Positions 7,951-18,742 of a stretch of 57,164 nt of DNA are shown here, in pieces. This stretch comes from Pseudoalteromonas sp. BSi20652 (GTDB lineage: Bacteria > Pseudomonadota > Gammaproteobacteria > Enterobacterales > Alteromonadaceae), in contig NZ_BADT01000161.1 in NCBI RefSeq assembly GCF_000239855.1, positions 1 through 57,164 on the forward strand, given 5' to 3'. Below the pieces are notes generated by a model that had not been told where the DNA came from, searched no databases, and worked only from the letters and a program-made list of their open reading frames with translations. Each line of letters begins with the position of its first letter. The first letter of the stretch is position 1. Both the position numbers and the translations under genes were made by a program.

Positions 7951-10900
7951 ATGCTAAATATTATTCAATCAAACCGGATGGAAGCCCTGCAAGCGCAGTT
8001 CCACCAGCTGTTAAAAGTAAACCCATTGCAAAGCCCGTTCGACAAAGAAGTAGTGCTAGTGCAATCGCCGGGTATGTCGCAGTGGTTAAAAATAGGTTTG
8101 AGCGAAAACTTAGGGGTCGCAGCGCAGGTGGATTTTCCGCTGCCGTCGAGCTTTATTTGGCAGTTGTATCAGCAATTGCTGCCAAATGTCCCTAAAGAGT
8201 CGGCATTTAATAAACCCAACCTTGCTTGGAAACTGTTTGCAATTTTACCAAACTGTATTGACGAGCCGTTATATTTGCCGCTAAAAACCTATTTAGAGGG
8301 CGATATTGACGGGCAAAAAACCTTTGCGCTGTGCGAAAAAATAGCCGATGTGTACGACCAATATTTAATGTACCGACCGCACTGGATAGCCACATGGGAT
8401 AGCGGCAAAGATGAGCTTGATGACGTAGATGTAGCCATTGCCCCATGGCAACCTGATTTATGGCGACGCATTGTAAAACTAAGCCAAGAGCTTGGGCAAA
8501 GCCAATTTCATCGCGCTAACATGCAAGGGCAATTACTTACAGCACTTGAGACGATGGACAATAGCTTACTGCCACAACGCATTAGCTTATTTGGTATATC
8601 GGCGATTGCCAGCTCCCAGCTAGACGTATTTGAAGCGCTGAGTAAAAAAACCGAGGTTATATTATTCTTTTTTAACCCAAGTGAGCATTACTGGGGCGAT
8701 ATTATAGATGAAAAAACAGCAGCTAAAATAAGCGCTAAATACGCCAAAATGCCGCTGGTGGAAGCGCAACAAAAAAAACAAACCAATCCAGATGAAGAAT
8801 ACTACTTTATAGGTAATCCGTTGTTGTCGTCGTGGGGTAAATTAGGTCGCGACTATTTTGAACAACTTGTGCAGCTAGATGCCCGTTGGATTGATGGTTT
8901 TATTGATGTGTTTGACGACACCTTACTAGGGCAAGTGCAAAGCGAGATTTATCAGCTTGCGTTTAAAGGTGAATCGCTGACCGATAACAAAGAGTGGTTT
9001 ATAAACGACGAAGGTAAATTACCAATCAGCGCAACCGACACCAGTATTACGCTAAGCGATTGCCATACACCGCTTAGAGAAGTTGAGCGCTTGCACGACT
9101 ACTTACTTAACTTATTTAATCAAAACCCAACGCTTACCCCCAAAGACATAATTGTCATGATGCCCGATGTAGGCACTTACAGCCCCTATATTGAAGCCGT
9201 ATTTGGCGGGGCACAAGGCAGCCGCTTTATTCCTTATGCATTGGCTGATTTAGCCATAGAGCAAGAAAAGCCCGTGCTTAGCTCATTTGCGAGTTTAGCT
9301 AACTTACCGTTTTCGCGCTTTGGTGTGTCGGATATTCTCGATTTATTACAAGTGACGCAAATAGCCGAAAAATTTGGGCTTGAAGCACACGAATACGAGC
9401 AAATTCAATATTGGCTTGAACGTGTAGGCGTTAAATGGGGTATAAACGCAGCGCATAAAAGCAGCTTTGATTTACCCGCTATCGATTTAAATACCTGGCA
9501 ACACGGGCTCAACCGTTTACTGCTTGGCATTGCCATGCGCGACGAACAATGCCCGTTTAACGGTATTTACAGCGCTGATGAAGTAGAAGGCATGGCGCTT
9601 GATACACTCAATAAGCTCGTGCACTTTATTGATGTACTGCAAAGCTTTAAAGAGCAGCTAACGCCCGATGATACGCTCACTAATAAAGCGCATATTTTAA
9701 GCGAGCTATTAAACGCCATATACGAAAGTGAAAGCGACGACAGCTGGGATTTATTAGTACTTCAAAACGTGCTCGAAGAGTTACAAAAGCACCACGACAA
9801 CGGCGATTACAGCAAAGCGGTTTCGCAGCGTATTGTCAGTTACTTAGTTAAACAAGGCATTCAAGAAAAAGGCGTAGGGCAGCGATTTTTGGTCGGGCAA
9901 GTAAACTTTTGTACGCTTATGCCCATGCGCGCCGTACCATTTAAAGTGGTATGTATGCTTGGCTTAAATGATGCCGACTACCCGCGTAACGTACAGCCTA
10001 TTGGTTTTGACTTAGTGCCTTATTCTAAAAAGCAAAAAGGTGACCGATCACGTAAATTAGATGACCGTTACTTATTTTTAGAAGCGCTATTAAGTGCCCG
10101 CGACAACTTATACATGAGTTACATTGGTCGATCGTGTTTTGATAACCAACCGCGCATGCCATCAACGCTTGTAAGTGAGCTGTTAGAATATATTGGGCGT
10201 AGTTTTGTATTAAGCGATAAAAGCGAAAAAACGCTGCCAGCATGTTTAATTAATCAGCAGCATTTACAGCCCTTTAATAGCCATTACTATTTAGCCGATG
10301 AGCAAGCTAGTACTGTGCTGAGCAACCACAGTTACAATCCAATTTGGCTGCCAAGTGAGTCAATTAAACCACAGCCGGTTATTGCGCTTGATGTGACTGT
10401 GCCAGATCAGCTAGATCTCGATGTGTTTATTAGAAGTGTGTGCAGCGCACAAGAGAGCTTTTATCAACAAACATTGGGCTTACGCCTGCCACAATTTAAC
10501 GAAGTAGCAAAAGACGAAGAACCCTTTAGCCTAGATGCGCTGCGCCGTTATTTTTACCTTGATGAAATACTTAAAGCCAATATAAACGAGCAACCACTAA
10601 GTACCGAGCAAATACTGCAGCGGGGTGAGTTACCTCAAGCCAATGTAGGCAGCCTCATATTTGAGAGTATGGAGCACCGAGTTGATGCGCTTGCAGGGCA
10701 AGTAAAAGAGCACATTAAAGGCGGAAAAAGTGAGCCAATAGAAGTTTTGCTTACCATTGAAGGCACTAAAATAGAGGGCTGGCTCAATCATGTGTATTTG
10801 CAAAAACAAGTGTTTTACCGCAGTGCGAGTATTAAAGCGAAAGATTTAATTAAAGGCTTTATTTATCACCTTGCAGCGCAAAGTATGGATCAACAAGTAG

Positions 10901-11250
10901 AAACATTGTTACTTGGGCTCGATAAGCAAATTACCTTTGCGCCAATTAATAAAGCTGATGCCGATGCATTGTTACTTGATTGGTTTGAGTTATACAAAGC
11001 GCTGCGCGCAGAGCCTGTGCCATTTTTTCCGGTAAGTGGTTATGAATACGTTAAAAGCGGCGGCGATATAACAAAAGCAATGAGCAAATTTAGCCCGCAA
11101 TACATAGGGCGAGGCGAGGGCGAAAACCCGTATATTCGCTTAACGGTGCAATCGCTAAACGACTGCCAAGAAGAATTTATAAAATGGAGTGATAAATTGC
11201 TCACGCCTTTATTTGAACACGCAAAGGAGAGTGACCATGCAAGCGCTTAA
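7951..11250 (+). CDS. recC: RecBCD enzyme subunit RecC (exonuclease V gamma)
   Basis: Chi-recognition subunit of the RecBCD helicase-nuclease, which resects double-strand breaks and loads RecA. The 1099-aa protein has the family's usual length, the N-terminal VQSPGMSQWLK motif, the inactive-helicase core (RVGVKWGINA, RFLVGQVNFCTLMPMRAVP, LGLNDADYPR) and the C-terminal inactive nuclease-like region. AAAAAGG precedes the ATG. It is the first gene of recC-recB-recD; recB begins 14 nt before recC ends, so translation is coupled. In E. coli a protease gene (ptrA) sits between recC and recB; it is absent here. Confidence 0.97.
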   Translation: MLNIIQSNRMEALQAQFHQLLKVNPLQSPFDKEVVLVQSPGMSQWLKIGLSENLGVAAQVDFPLPSSFIWQLYQQLLPNVPKESAFNKPNLAWKLFAILPNCIDEPLYLPLKTYLEGDIDGQKTFALCEKIADVYDQYLMYRPHWIATWDSGKDELDDVDVAIAPWQPDLWRRIVKLSQELGQSQFHRANMQGQLLTALETMDNSLLPQRISLFGISAIASSQLDVFEALSKKTEVILFFFNPSEHYWGDIIDEKTAAKISAKYAKMPLVEAQQKKQTNPDEEYYFIGNPLLSSWGKLGRDYFEQLVQLDARWIDGFIDVFDDTLLGQVQSEIYQLAFKGESLTDNKEWFINDEGKLPISATDTSITLSDCHTPLREVERLHDYLLNLFNQNPTLTPKDIIVMMPDVGTYSPYIEAVFGGAQGSRFIPYALADLAIEQEKPVLSSFASLANLPFSRFGVSDILDLLQVTQIAEKFGLEAHEYEQIQYWLERVGVKWGINAAHKSSFDLPAIDLNTWQHGLNRLLLGIAMRDEQCPFNGIYSADEVEGMALDTLNKLVHFIDVLQSFKEQLTPDDTLTNKAHILSELLNAIYESESDDSWDLLVLQNVLEELQKHHDNGDYSKAVSQRIVSYLVKQGIQEKGVGQRFLVGQVNFCTLMPMRAVPFKVVCMLGLNDADYPRNVQPIGFDLVPYSKKQKGDRSRKLDDRYLFLEALLSARDNLYMSYIGRSCFDNQPRMPSTLVSELLEYIGRSFVLSDKSEKTLPACLINQQHLQPFNSHYYLADEQASTVLSNHSYNPIWLPSESIKPQPVIALDVTVPDQLDLDVFIRSVCSAQESFYQQTLGLRLPQFNEVAKDEEPFSLDALRRYFYLDEILKANINEQPLSTEQILQRGELPQANVGSLIFESMEHRVDALAGQVKEHIKGGKSEPIEVLLTIEGTKIEGWLNHVYLQKQVFYRSASIKAKDLIKGFIYHLAAQSMDQQVETLLLGLDKQITFAPINKADADALLLDWFELYKALRAEPVPFFPVSGYEYVKSGGDITKAMSKFSPQYIGRGEGENPYIRLTVQSLNDCQEEFIKWSDKLLTPLFEHAKESDHASA

Positions 11251-14200
11251 TCCTCTTACTATGCCGCTCATTGGTCAAAGCTTAATAGAAGCCAGTGCGG
11301 GTACCGGCAAAACTTATACAATTACGGGGCTGTATTTACGTTACTTACTAGGTATGCAAATAGAGGGTGAGTTAAATACGCCGCTCAGTGTTGAGCAAAT
11401 TTTGGTAGTAACCTTTACCGACGCTGCCACCCAAGAAATTAAAGACCGCGTGCGCAGCCGAATTATTGCTGCGCGCGACGCATTGCTTGGGCAAGACCCA
11501 AATGACGAACTCATTGAAGGCGTAATTGCCAAAATTGACGATAAACACCGCGCGTTTGATTTGCTCGATGCAGCTGCTAAATCAATGGACGAAGCCGCTA
11601 TTTTTACCATTCACGGCTTTTGTCAGCGGATGCTAAAACAACATGCGTTTGAGTCGGGTGTGGCGTTTAATCTCGAATTTATTTTAGATGAGCGCGACAT
11701 ACTGCTCGAAACCATTAAAGATTTTTGGCGCGCGTTTGTATACCCACTTAATAAAGAACGCACCGATGCTATTTTAGATGTATTTGCCGCACCAGAGGCT
11801 TTATTCGCTCAAGTGGCGAGCATTTTAAACAAAGCTAATGCGCACATTACACCACAAATAAATTTAGATGATGTATGGAAAGCCCGTGACGAGTACATAA
11901 CCCTTGTGCCTGCATTTAAAAAAGCGGTGTTAGAGCAAGAGTTTATCGGTGCTATTAAAAGCTCGGGTTTAAGCGGGTCTAAAACGCCAGCACGAAAAGG
12001 CAGCCTGGGTGCGCTTGAAGCATTTTGTTTAGGCGGCGATTTATTTTTTGAATTTGGCACTAACAAGTATTCGTTTGAAGTATGGAGTACAGAAAACCTA
12101 AGAGATGCAGGCAACTATAAAAAGAATCAGCCATTATTTGTGCATCCATTACTGAGTCAGTTTGACGAGCTTGCCGCCCTTAATAACACCATAAACCAAG
12201 GGCTTAAAATAGCAGTTATACAACATGCAGCACGCTGGGTAAAAGCTGCAATAGTTAAGCGCAAGCAAGAGCAAAGCGTGATCACCCCAGATGACTTATT
12301 GACCAATTTACACAGTGCGCTTAATAACGAGCAAGGCGACGTACTGGCGCAAAAAATTGCGCAGTTGTTTCCGGTTGCCATGATTGATGAATTCCAAGAT
12401 ACCGATCCGATTCAGTACGGTATTTTTAGTAAAATTTATGGGCAACAAAATACCACGCTTGCCATGATAGGCGATCCCAAACAGGCTATTTATGGCTTTA
12501 GGGGCGCGGATATTTTTACGTATATTGGCGCAAAAGAAGCTGTACAGACTGATCAGCAATTTACGCTGGGTACTAACTTTCGCTCAAGCACCGATATAGT
12601 CAATAGCGTTAATAGTTTATTTGGCAAACACGCTAACAGCTTTATTTATAACGACGCCATACCGTTTAACGCAGTAGCTGCTAAAGGCAAAAAAGCGGAT
12701 GACTCTTTTTTAATTGATGGCAAACCTGCTACCGCATTCGAATTTAATGTATTTGTAGATGAAGCCGCCGATGAAAAGAACAAACCAACTAACAAAGGTG
12801 TAGGGCAAGCGCATTTAGCCACTCACTTTGCGAATAAAATAGTGACCCTGCTTGAAAAAGCAAAACAAGGGGATGCGTGTATTGGCAGTAACCCTGTAAG
12901 TGCTGCTGATATTTGTATATTAGTGCGCGACCGTGTTGAAGCGCAAATAATGAAAAAAGCGCTAGATGATGCCAAAATTTCCAGCGTGTATTTATCGCGA
13001 GAAAGCGTTTTTAGCCAAGAGCTTAGCCATCATTTACTTAACTTTTTAACAGCGCTGCATGGTCAATATGACGAGTCATTGCTGCGCGGTGTTTTAGCCG
13101 GACCACTATTTTGTTTAAGTTATAACGAAATACACGCACTCGCTGATGATGAAAATAAATGGCAAGACTACTTAAACTTTTTTGCACAGCTTAGCCACAT
13201 TTGGAACAAGCAAGGCGCTATGGCAATGCTTGAGCGCTTAATGAGCCATAACCAGCTTAGCGCTAAATGGCAAGGATTGGGATATAACGTTGAGCGTTGG
13301 CTGACGGACTTTAGGCATTTGGGCGAAATACTTCAGCAAAAACAAATAGAGCTTGAAGGTACGCTGCGTTTGCTGCGCTGGTTTGCACAGAAGGTAAGCC
13401 AACAAGATGGCGAAACAGTACAAGTGCGCCTAGAAAGTGACGCCAACTTAGTTAAAATTGTCACTATGCATGCCTCAAAGGGGCTTGAATACCCTTTGGT
13501 ATTTATGCCGTTTGCCAGTGGCTATCGCGAGACAAAAGAAGCGCTTTATCATAATAATGGCAAGCTAGTTTACGATTTAAGTAAAGACGAAGATGCCCTT
13601 CAAAAAGCAGAGCAAGAACGCCTAGCTGAAGATTTACGCCTGCTTTATGTAGCACTTACTCGCGCCGTACATTTTTGTGCGCTTGGTGTTTATAACATTG
13701 GGCAAGGACAAAGTAGCCGCTTGGCTATGCAAAGTAGTGCACTAGGACACGTGTTATTTGCAGGGCTTGAACTTGCCAGTAGCCAAACATGGCGCACGCA
13801 TTTAAGTGAGTTTTGCGACGCTAATAGCGCGATGAGCTATCAGCAATTTACCTCACAAACGTTATTAAAGCAGGGAACACTTTGTTTTAATAACAGTGAA
13901 AGTGCCCAGCAAACGTTAAGTGTTAATAAAGTAACAGCAAACATTGAGCGTAATTGGCGAGCAACTAGCTTTAGTGCATTGAGCTTTAAAAAGCACAGCG
14001 ACCAATTAGCCCCAGGGCGAAGTGATGAAGATCACGAAAAAGACGAGTTTGCAGTGCAAGAGGACGAACTACCATCACCTTATAGTTTTCCTAAAGGGGC
14101 AAAGCCCGGTAGCTGTTTACACGAAATATTTGAACAAATAGATTTTACTAGCCCAATAGTTCACCCAACTAATAGCGATCAAAACTTATCTGAGGTAGTT

Positions 14201-14815
14201 AAGCGCAGCCTTGAAAAATACCACATAGGTGAGCAATGGCGAGAAGTGGCTGAAAAATGGGTGCTTGATGTTCTTGCATGCCCCCTAGATAACAGCTCTT
14301 TAGAAAACGGGCTTCTTTCATTGGGTGTGCTCACACCCAAAGATTGCCTAGTCGAAATGGAATTTAATTTACCACTTGGGAGCTTAAGTGCACCTAAGCT
14401 AAACGAAATGCTGGTTAAACATTTTGGCTTTACGCAAAGTAAGCTTGAATTTTCGCACGTAAAGGGCTTGTTAAAAGGCTTTGTCGATTTAATATTTTGC
14501 TACCAAGGCAAATATTATATTTTAGATTATAAGTCTAATTATTTAGGCAGTACGCCAGCTGATTACGAGAGCGACATGCTTGATCAAGCGATGAGCAGTC
14601 ATCAGTATCATTTACAGTATTTAATTTACACCGTAGCGCTGCATCGTTTATTAAAGCAACGTATAGCTGATTACTCAATAGAAACCCATTTAGGCGGCGT
14701 GTATTACACGTTTTTACGTGGAATGCCGGCAGGGCAAGGCGTGTACTTTAAAAAGCTAACTGTAGAGCAAGTAACTATTTTAGATGGCTTATTTAGCCAA
14801 GGAGCTATGCTATGA
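11237..14815 (+). CDS. recB: RecBCD enzyme subunit RecB (helicase-nuclease)
   Basis: The 3'-5' helicase and only nuclease subunit of RecBCD, 1192 aa. Visible are Walker A ASAGTGKT (about 19-26), UvrD-type motifs VTFTDAAT, MIDEFQDTDPIQY (about 383), GDPKQAIYGFRGAD, TMHASKGLEYP and LLYVALTRA. The C-terminal RecB-family nuclease domain contains GFVDLIF and ILDYKSNY (Asp and the DYK lysine, about 1096). The frame is open 16 codons further upstream inside recC, but the ATG at 11237 has a strong AAGGAGAG site at the right spacing, so it is chosen. It overlaps recD by 4 nt (ATGA). Confidence 0.97.
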   Translation: MQALNPLTMPLIGQSLIEASAGTGKTYTITGLYLRYLLGMQIEGELNTPLSVEQILVVTFTDAATQEIKDRVRSRIIAARDALLGQDPNDELIEGVIAKIDDKHRAFDLLDAAAKSMDEAAIFTIHGFCQRMLKQHAFESGVAFNLEFILDERDILLETIKDFWRAFVYPLNKERTDAILDVFAAPEALFAQVASILNKANAHITPQINLDDVWKARDEYITLVPAFKKAVLEQEFIGAIKSSGLSGSKTPARKGSLGALEAFCLGGDLFFEFGTNKYSFEVWSTENLRDAGNYKKNQPLFVHPLLSQFDELAALNNTINQGLKIAVIQHAARWVKAAIVKRKQEQSVITPDDLLTNLHSALNNEQGDVLAQKIAQLFPVAMIDEFQDTDPIQYGIFSKIYGQQNTTLAMIGDPKQAIYGFRGADIFTYIGAKEAVQTDQQFTLGTNFRSSTDIVNSVNSLFGKHANSFIYNDAIPFNAVAAKGKKADDSFLIDGKPATAFEFNVFVDEAADEKNKPTNKGVGQAHLATHFANKIVTLLEKAKQGDACIGSNPVSAADICILVRDRVEAQIMKKALDDAKISSVYLSRESVFSQELSHHLLNFLTALHGQYDESLLRGVLAGPLFCLSYNEIHALADDENKWQDYLNFFAQLSHIWNKQGAMAMLERLMSHNQLSAKWQGLGYNVERWLTDFRHLGEILQQKQIELEGTLRLLRWFAQKVSQQDGETVQVRLESDANLVKIVTMHASKGLEYPLVFMPFASGYRETKEALYHNNGKLVYDLSKDEDALQKAEQERLAEDLRLLYVALTRAVHFCALGVYNIGQGQSSRLAMQSSALGHVLFAGLELASSQTWRTHLSEFCDANSAMSYQQFTSQTLLKQGTLCFNNSESAQQTLSVNKVTANIERNWRATSFSALSFKKHSDQLAPGRSDEDHEKDEFAVQEDELPSPYSFPKGAKPGSCLHEIFEQIDFTSPIVHPTNSDQNLSEVVKRSLEKYHIGEQWREVAEKWVLDVLACPLDNSSLENGLLSLGVLTPKDCLVEMEFNLPLGSLSAPKLNEMLVKHFGFTQSKLEFSHVKGLLKGFVDLIFCYQGKYYILDYKSNYLGSTPADYESDMLDQAMSSHQYHLQYLIYTVALHRLLKQRIADYSIETHLGGVYYTFLRGMPAGQGVYFKKLTVEQVTILDGLFSQGAML

Positions 14816-16860
14816 GCGATTTAAATAAGCAACCTGGATTGTTTGACGATATTGACGAGACACTTAATAATGAAGCCGCAGAGCCTCTTACTTCAAAAAA
14901 TGTAGCACAAGATGCCCCATTAGAGGACATTGTGTTAAATAATACGATTACCGAAGTCCCGTTACTTGAGTATTTATTAGCGCAAAATCGACTGCGTGTA
15001 GTTGATGTGAAGCTCGCTGAATTACTGTGTGCTAATGACATTGAGCAAACTCACAATGAACTGTTTTATATTATTTTATTGCTGTGCTTATCGCAGCAAA
15101 GCCAGCATAGCTGCCTAACTTTAAATGAGGTTGATTGGAGTAATCCTTTTAACTTGCGCAACAGTGACTTTAATAAACTCGATGGCAATGTACCCAGTAC
15201 GCTAAGCCCGTTTAGTGATGACTTTAATGTACATACAGCGCTTAGTTATTTACAAAGCCATGAAAGCGTAGGCGAAAATAAACCACTGCAACTGTTTAAC
15301 GAGCGACTTTATTTTGCGCGCCTTGCTGGTTATGAGCAAACGCTCGCGGACAGGCTATTAAGTATGAGCGAGCGAAAGCTCAATATTAATAATGAAGTAT
15401 TGGCAGAACTTTTAAATACCTATTTTCCTGCTGATTCAACAATTGAAACTGATTGGCAAAAAGTGGCGTGTGCGATTGCCGCCACCAAAGGCTTTAGCGT
15501 GATCACGGGTGGCCCAGGTACAGGTAAAACTACCACAGTGACTAAGTTGCTGGCTATTTTGCAGTCGCTTTATAAAACCGCGCCGCTTAGCATCAAGCTG
15601 GTGGCACCCACTGGTAAAGCAGCTGCACGTTTAAGTGAATCTATTTTAGGTGCCAAAAATAAGCTCACAACGATTCCTGATGATATAAAAACGCTGATCC
15701 CGCAAAGCGCTCAAACTATTCATCGCTTATTAGGTGTAAAACCGTTTACTAATAAATTTAGGCATAACAAAAGCAATCCGCTGCATTTAGATGTACTAAT
15801 TATTGATGAAGCCAGTATGGTCGATTTATCGCTGATGGCTAAATTAATAGAAGCACTGCCCGCGCACGCGCGATTAATACTCCTAGGTGATAAAGATCAG
15901 CTTGCCTCGGTAGATACCGGCAGCGTAATGAGCGATTTATGCCAAGGTTTAACACTTGGGCAAACGCCAAGCTACTCGCAAGCACGTTGTGATGAGCTAA
16001 ATAGCTTATGTTTTAATAATGAGCCTAAGCTCGTAGCGCAAAGCGTAAGTGAGTTTAAACTCGCAGATTGCATTGCCTTTTTACAGCACAGTTATCGATT
16101 TGACGCACAAAGCGGCATTGGTCAACTCGCACTTGCGGTAAACACCAATAACACCGGTATATTAAATTACGTTGAGCATCAAAGTACTGAAGGGCGCTTT
16201 AACGATGTAATTTTAGATTACGACTTTGTAGCAAAACCAATTGAAAAGCTCGTTAAAAGTGCAGCAAGTCATTATGCAAAATACCTTAACTTAATTGCTC
16301 AAGGTGCAAGTGTTGCACAAGTACATACTGCTTTTGCTAGTTATCAGCTTTTAGCTGCAGTGCGAGAGGGCGATTACGGCGTGCATAGCTTAAATCAGCG
16401 AATAGAGCGTGTGTTGCAACAGCAAGGTTTAATCACCGTAAGCCCTAATACAAACCATTACACAGGCATGCCTATTATGGTGAGCCAAAACGATTATCAG
16501 CTTAAGTTATTTAACGGTGATATTGGTATTTTAATGCCCGATGAAAGTGGGCAACTTAAAGCCATATTTATTGATGAGCAAGGTAACCAGCGAACGTTTT
16601 CGCCCGCACGACTCCCAGCGCACGATAAAGTCTATGTAATGACCATTCATAAATCACAAGGTTCAGAGTTTAGCTACACAGCCATGGTACTGCCACCGCT
16701 AAAACAAGCGCGCATCGGTATTAACAGGCAATTAGTGTATACGGGAATAACCCGCGCTAAAAACACCTTTGAGCTGGTGGCTGACAAAAAAGTATTACTA
16801 CTTGCAATGAATAAAAGTGTATCAAGAGCATCGGGCTTGTATGAACGGCTAAAAATGTGA
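14812..16860 (+). CDS. recD: RecBCD enzyme subunit RecD (5'-3' helicase)
   Basis: Fast 5'-3' helicase subunit of RecBCD, 682 aa. Features are Walker A GGPGTGKTTT (about 232-241), VAPTGKAAARLSES, LIIDEASMVDLSL (Walker B), LLGDKDQLASVD, and the C-terminal VYVMTIHKSQGSEF and YTGITRAK motifs of superfamily 1B helicases. The first 80 residues are acidic and poorly conserved in such proteins. The start overlaps the recB stop as ATGA, with AAGGAG in front, so the three subunits are translationally coupled and made together. Confidence 0.97.
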   Translation: MSDLNKQPGLFDDIDETLNNEAAEPLTSKNVAQDAPLEDIVLNNTITEVPLLEYLLAQNRLRVVDVKLAELLCANDIEQTHNELFYIILLLCLSQQSQHSCLTLNEVDWSNPFNLRNSDFNKLDGNVPSTLSPFSDDFNVHTALSYLQSHESVGENKPLQLFNERLYFARLAGYEQTLADRLLSMSERKLNINNEVLAELLNTYFPADSTIETDWQKVACAIAATKGFSVITGGPGTGKTTTVTKLLAILQSLYKTAPLSIKLVAPTGKAAARLSESILGAKNKLTTIPDDIKTLIPQSAQTIHRLLGVKPFTNKFRHNKSNPLHLDVLIIDEASMVDLSLMAKLIEALPAHARLILLGDKDQLASVDTGSVMSDLCQGLTLGQTPSYSQARCDELNSLCFNNEPKLVAQSVSEFKLADCIAFLQHSYRFDAQSGIGQLALAVNTNNTGILNYVEHQSTEGRFNDVILDYDFVAKPIEKLVKSAASHYAKYLNLIAQGASVAQVHTAFASYQLLAAVREGDYGVHSLNQRIERVLQQQGLITVSPNTNHYTGMPIMVSQNDYQLKLFNGDIGILMPDESGQLKAIFIDEQGNQRTFSPARLPAHDKVYVMTIHKSQGSEFSYTAMVLPPLKQARIGINRQLVYTGITRAKNTFELVADKKVLLLAMNKSVSRASGLYERLKM

Positions 16861-16866
16861 GGTTTT

Positions 16867-17103
16867 ATGAACGATAATTTTAAAATTAGTCGTTTAAAGA
16901 CTGATTTTGGTACTTTTCGTGTTTCGGGTAAATATTGTGTTAAACGTGCCGATATAAAAAATATAGATATACAAACGCTTGAGATGATGGGAACTGATGG
17001 CTGGGTGTTAGTAAATCATACCAGTGCGCAATCGGTATCATGCATCGATAAGTTACTACCTCAGTTAGTGCAGCATTTATGCAATGATGACTTAAGTAAC
17101 TGA
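16867..17103 (+). CDS. Small hypothetical protein after recD
   Basis: Protein of 78 aa that I do not recognise. It begins 6 nt after the recD stop with a weak AGG site 6 nt before the ATG, so it is probably the last gene of the recCBD operon. It has no signal peptide or membrane segment, two Cys (KYCVKRA and VSCIDK) and a predicted mix of short strands and helices. The coding appearance resembles that of its neighbours. A link to recombination is suggested only by position. Confidence 0.6.
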   Translation: MNDNFKISRLKTDFGTFRVSGKYCVKRADIKNIDIQTLEMMGTDGWVLVNHTSAQSVSCIDKLLPQLVQHLCNDDLSN

Positions 17104-17250
17104 ACATTTTAATAGGTTTAATACATAAATTTGACGAGTAGTACGGACAAATATTTGACTTATAAATGGGCTATATTAAAGTAATGAAGGCTAAAAATGT
17201 GCTGGTTTGTGTATTTTTTAAGTTTCAAGTATTCGGTTTATTTTAAGTGG

Positions 17251-17286
17251 CAACATCCCTTAAAACTATTAAGGTTGTTGTTATTT
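17251..17286 (+). terminator. Possible terminator after the recCBD operon
   Basis: An imperfect inverted repeat (CAACATCCCTTAA / TTAAGGTTGTTG, with a bulge) is followed by TTATTTAT. It is the only hairpin seen between the small gene and the chemotaxis transducer. Confidence 0.35.
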
Positions 17287-17354
17287 ATCGCGTTATGGTA
17301 AATATCTTCTATATTTAAATTAATTTTATATCGAACGGATTAGCAGGGATATTA

Positions 17355-18680
17355 ATGTTTTTTTCTAACAGTAAACAAAACGAAATAGCATCATTAAAAG
17401 CTGAACTTTACCCACTACAGCAAGTGTGGGAAGGACTTTACCGTGAGATGTTGGTACTCAATATCCTCTATGATGGGCGAATTTCGCACGCCAATGATCA
17501 GCTGTTAGAGTTTTTAGGTTACAGTGATGATGAATTAACTAACAACCCATTTAGTGATTTTCTAACCGATCAGTCTCGTCAATCAAATGAGTATAAAAAT
17601 TTAGAAAAAGCAATAAAAAAAGAAGGGCATTGGGGAGGCGCATTACAAATAATACGGCGTGATGGCAAAGCTGAATGGTTACGTTTAATAGTACATCCTG
17701 TAAAAGGGGAGCAAGATCAGTTGCTCTATTTTTCTATATTTGGGACTGTGCTTACGAAAACTATTACGGCTTCTCGCGAGCAAAGCGACACTATTAAAGC
17801 AATATATCGCTCTATGGCGGTAATTGAATTTGATTTAGAGGGCCATGTTTTAAAAGCAAATGATCAGTTTTTAGCAGCAATGGGCTACCAAGAAAGTGAG
17901 TTAATAGGAAAGCACCATCGGACATTTTGTGAAGCTTCAGAATATAATTCTCAAGAATATCTGCAATTTTGGGCCAAATTAAGAGAAGGGCGGTTTATTG
18001 CTGAGCGTTTTAAGCGCGTAGATAAACATGGCAACATTGTTTGGCTAGAAGCGTCATATAACCCAATCTCAAATGACGCGAATGAGCTTTATAAAGTAAT
18101 GAAGTTCGCGACTGTTATTACGGATCAAGTAAATCAAGAAATTGCCATATCACAAGCCGCCGAGATTGCTTATAGCACCTCAACACAAACAGATAAAAAA
18201 GCAGCGCAAGGTGCGAGTGTTATACAAAATACAGTTGCTGTAATGACTGAGTTGGCTATTAACATGGAGCAAGCTGCGAGTGAAATTTCAGCGCTTGATC
18301 AGCAGTCGCAACAAATATCGAGTATTGTACAAAGCATCAGCAGTATTGCTGAGCAAACAAATTTATTGGCATTAAACGCCGCCATTGAAGCGGCAAGAGC
18401 TGGTGAGCAAGGTCGAGGATTTGCTGTTGTAGCTGACGAAGTTAGATTGCTTGCATCGCGTACCTCAAAAGCGACTGAAGAAATAGTAGAAGTAGTACAG
18501 CGTAATCAATCACAAACACAAAATACGGTTGATGTAATTGAAAAAGGTAAAGAAAAAGCAGAGCAAGGTTTAGCATTATCTAAAGAGTCGGGTGATGTAA
18601 TGCAGGAAATTCAAGAAGGCGCGCAAGAAGTAGTGAGCGCTATTGGGCAATTTACCAGTGAACTAAAAGTTAACGGCTAG
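17355..18680 (+). CDS. Soluble PAS-PAS methyl-accepting chemotaxis protein
   Basis: Cytoplasmic chemotaxis-type transducer of 441 aa. A first PAS domain (about 30-135, with [14 protein letters not shown]) and a second (about 150-260, [14 protein letters not shown]) are followed by the methyl-accepting signalling domain. Its conserved hairpin tip [20 protein letters not shown] (about 331-350) binds CheA/CheW. There is no transmembrane helix and no HAMP domain, and the signalling coiled coil is short. The layout resembles BdlA (biofilm dispersion) and related PAS-MCP sensors of redox or oxygen state. The start is supported by AGGGA 7 nt upstream of the ATG. No che genes are nearby, so it must work with a core encoded elsewhere. 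Confidence 0.92.
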   Translation: MFFSNSKQNEIASLKAELYPLQQVWEGLYREMLVLNILYDGRISHANDQLLEFLGYSDDELTNNPFSDFLTDQSRQSNEYKNLEKAIKKEGHWGGALQIIRRDGKAEWLRLIVHPVKGEQDQLLYFSIFGTVLTKTITASREQSDTIKAIYRSMAVIEFDLEGHVLKANDQFLAAMGYQESELIGKHHRTFCEASEYNSQEYLQFWAKLREGRFIAERFKRVDKHGNIVWLEASYNPISNDANELYKVMKFATVITDQVNQEIAISQAAEIAYSTSTQTDKKAAQGASVIQNTVAVMTELAINMEQAASEISALDQQSQQISSIVQSISSIAEQTNLLALNAAIEAARAGEQGRGFAVVADEVRLLASRTSKATEEIVEVVQRNQSQTQNTVDVIEKGKEKAEQGLALSKESGDVMQEIQEGAQEVVSAIGQFTSELKVNG

Positions 18681-18742
18681 TGGGCTTAGTTTGCTCTTCG
18701 TAAAAAATCTCAAGGTGTAGCGCAGAACTACCCATAGGAATA

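Noticed and set aside
12157-12559. Minus-strand open frames inside recB
   Set aside because: They mirror conserved RecB helicase codons and have no support of their own.
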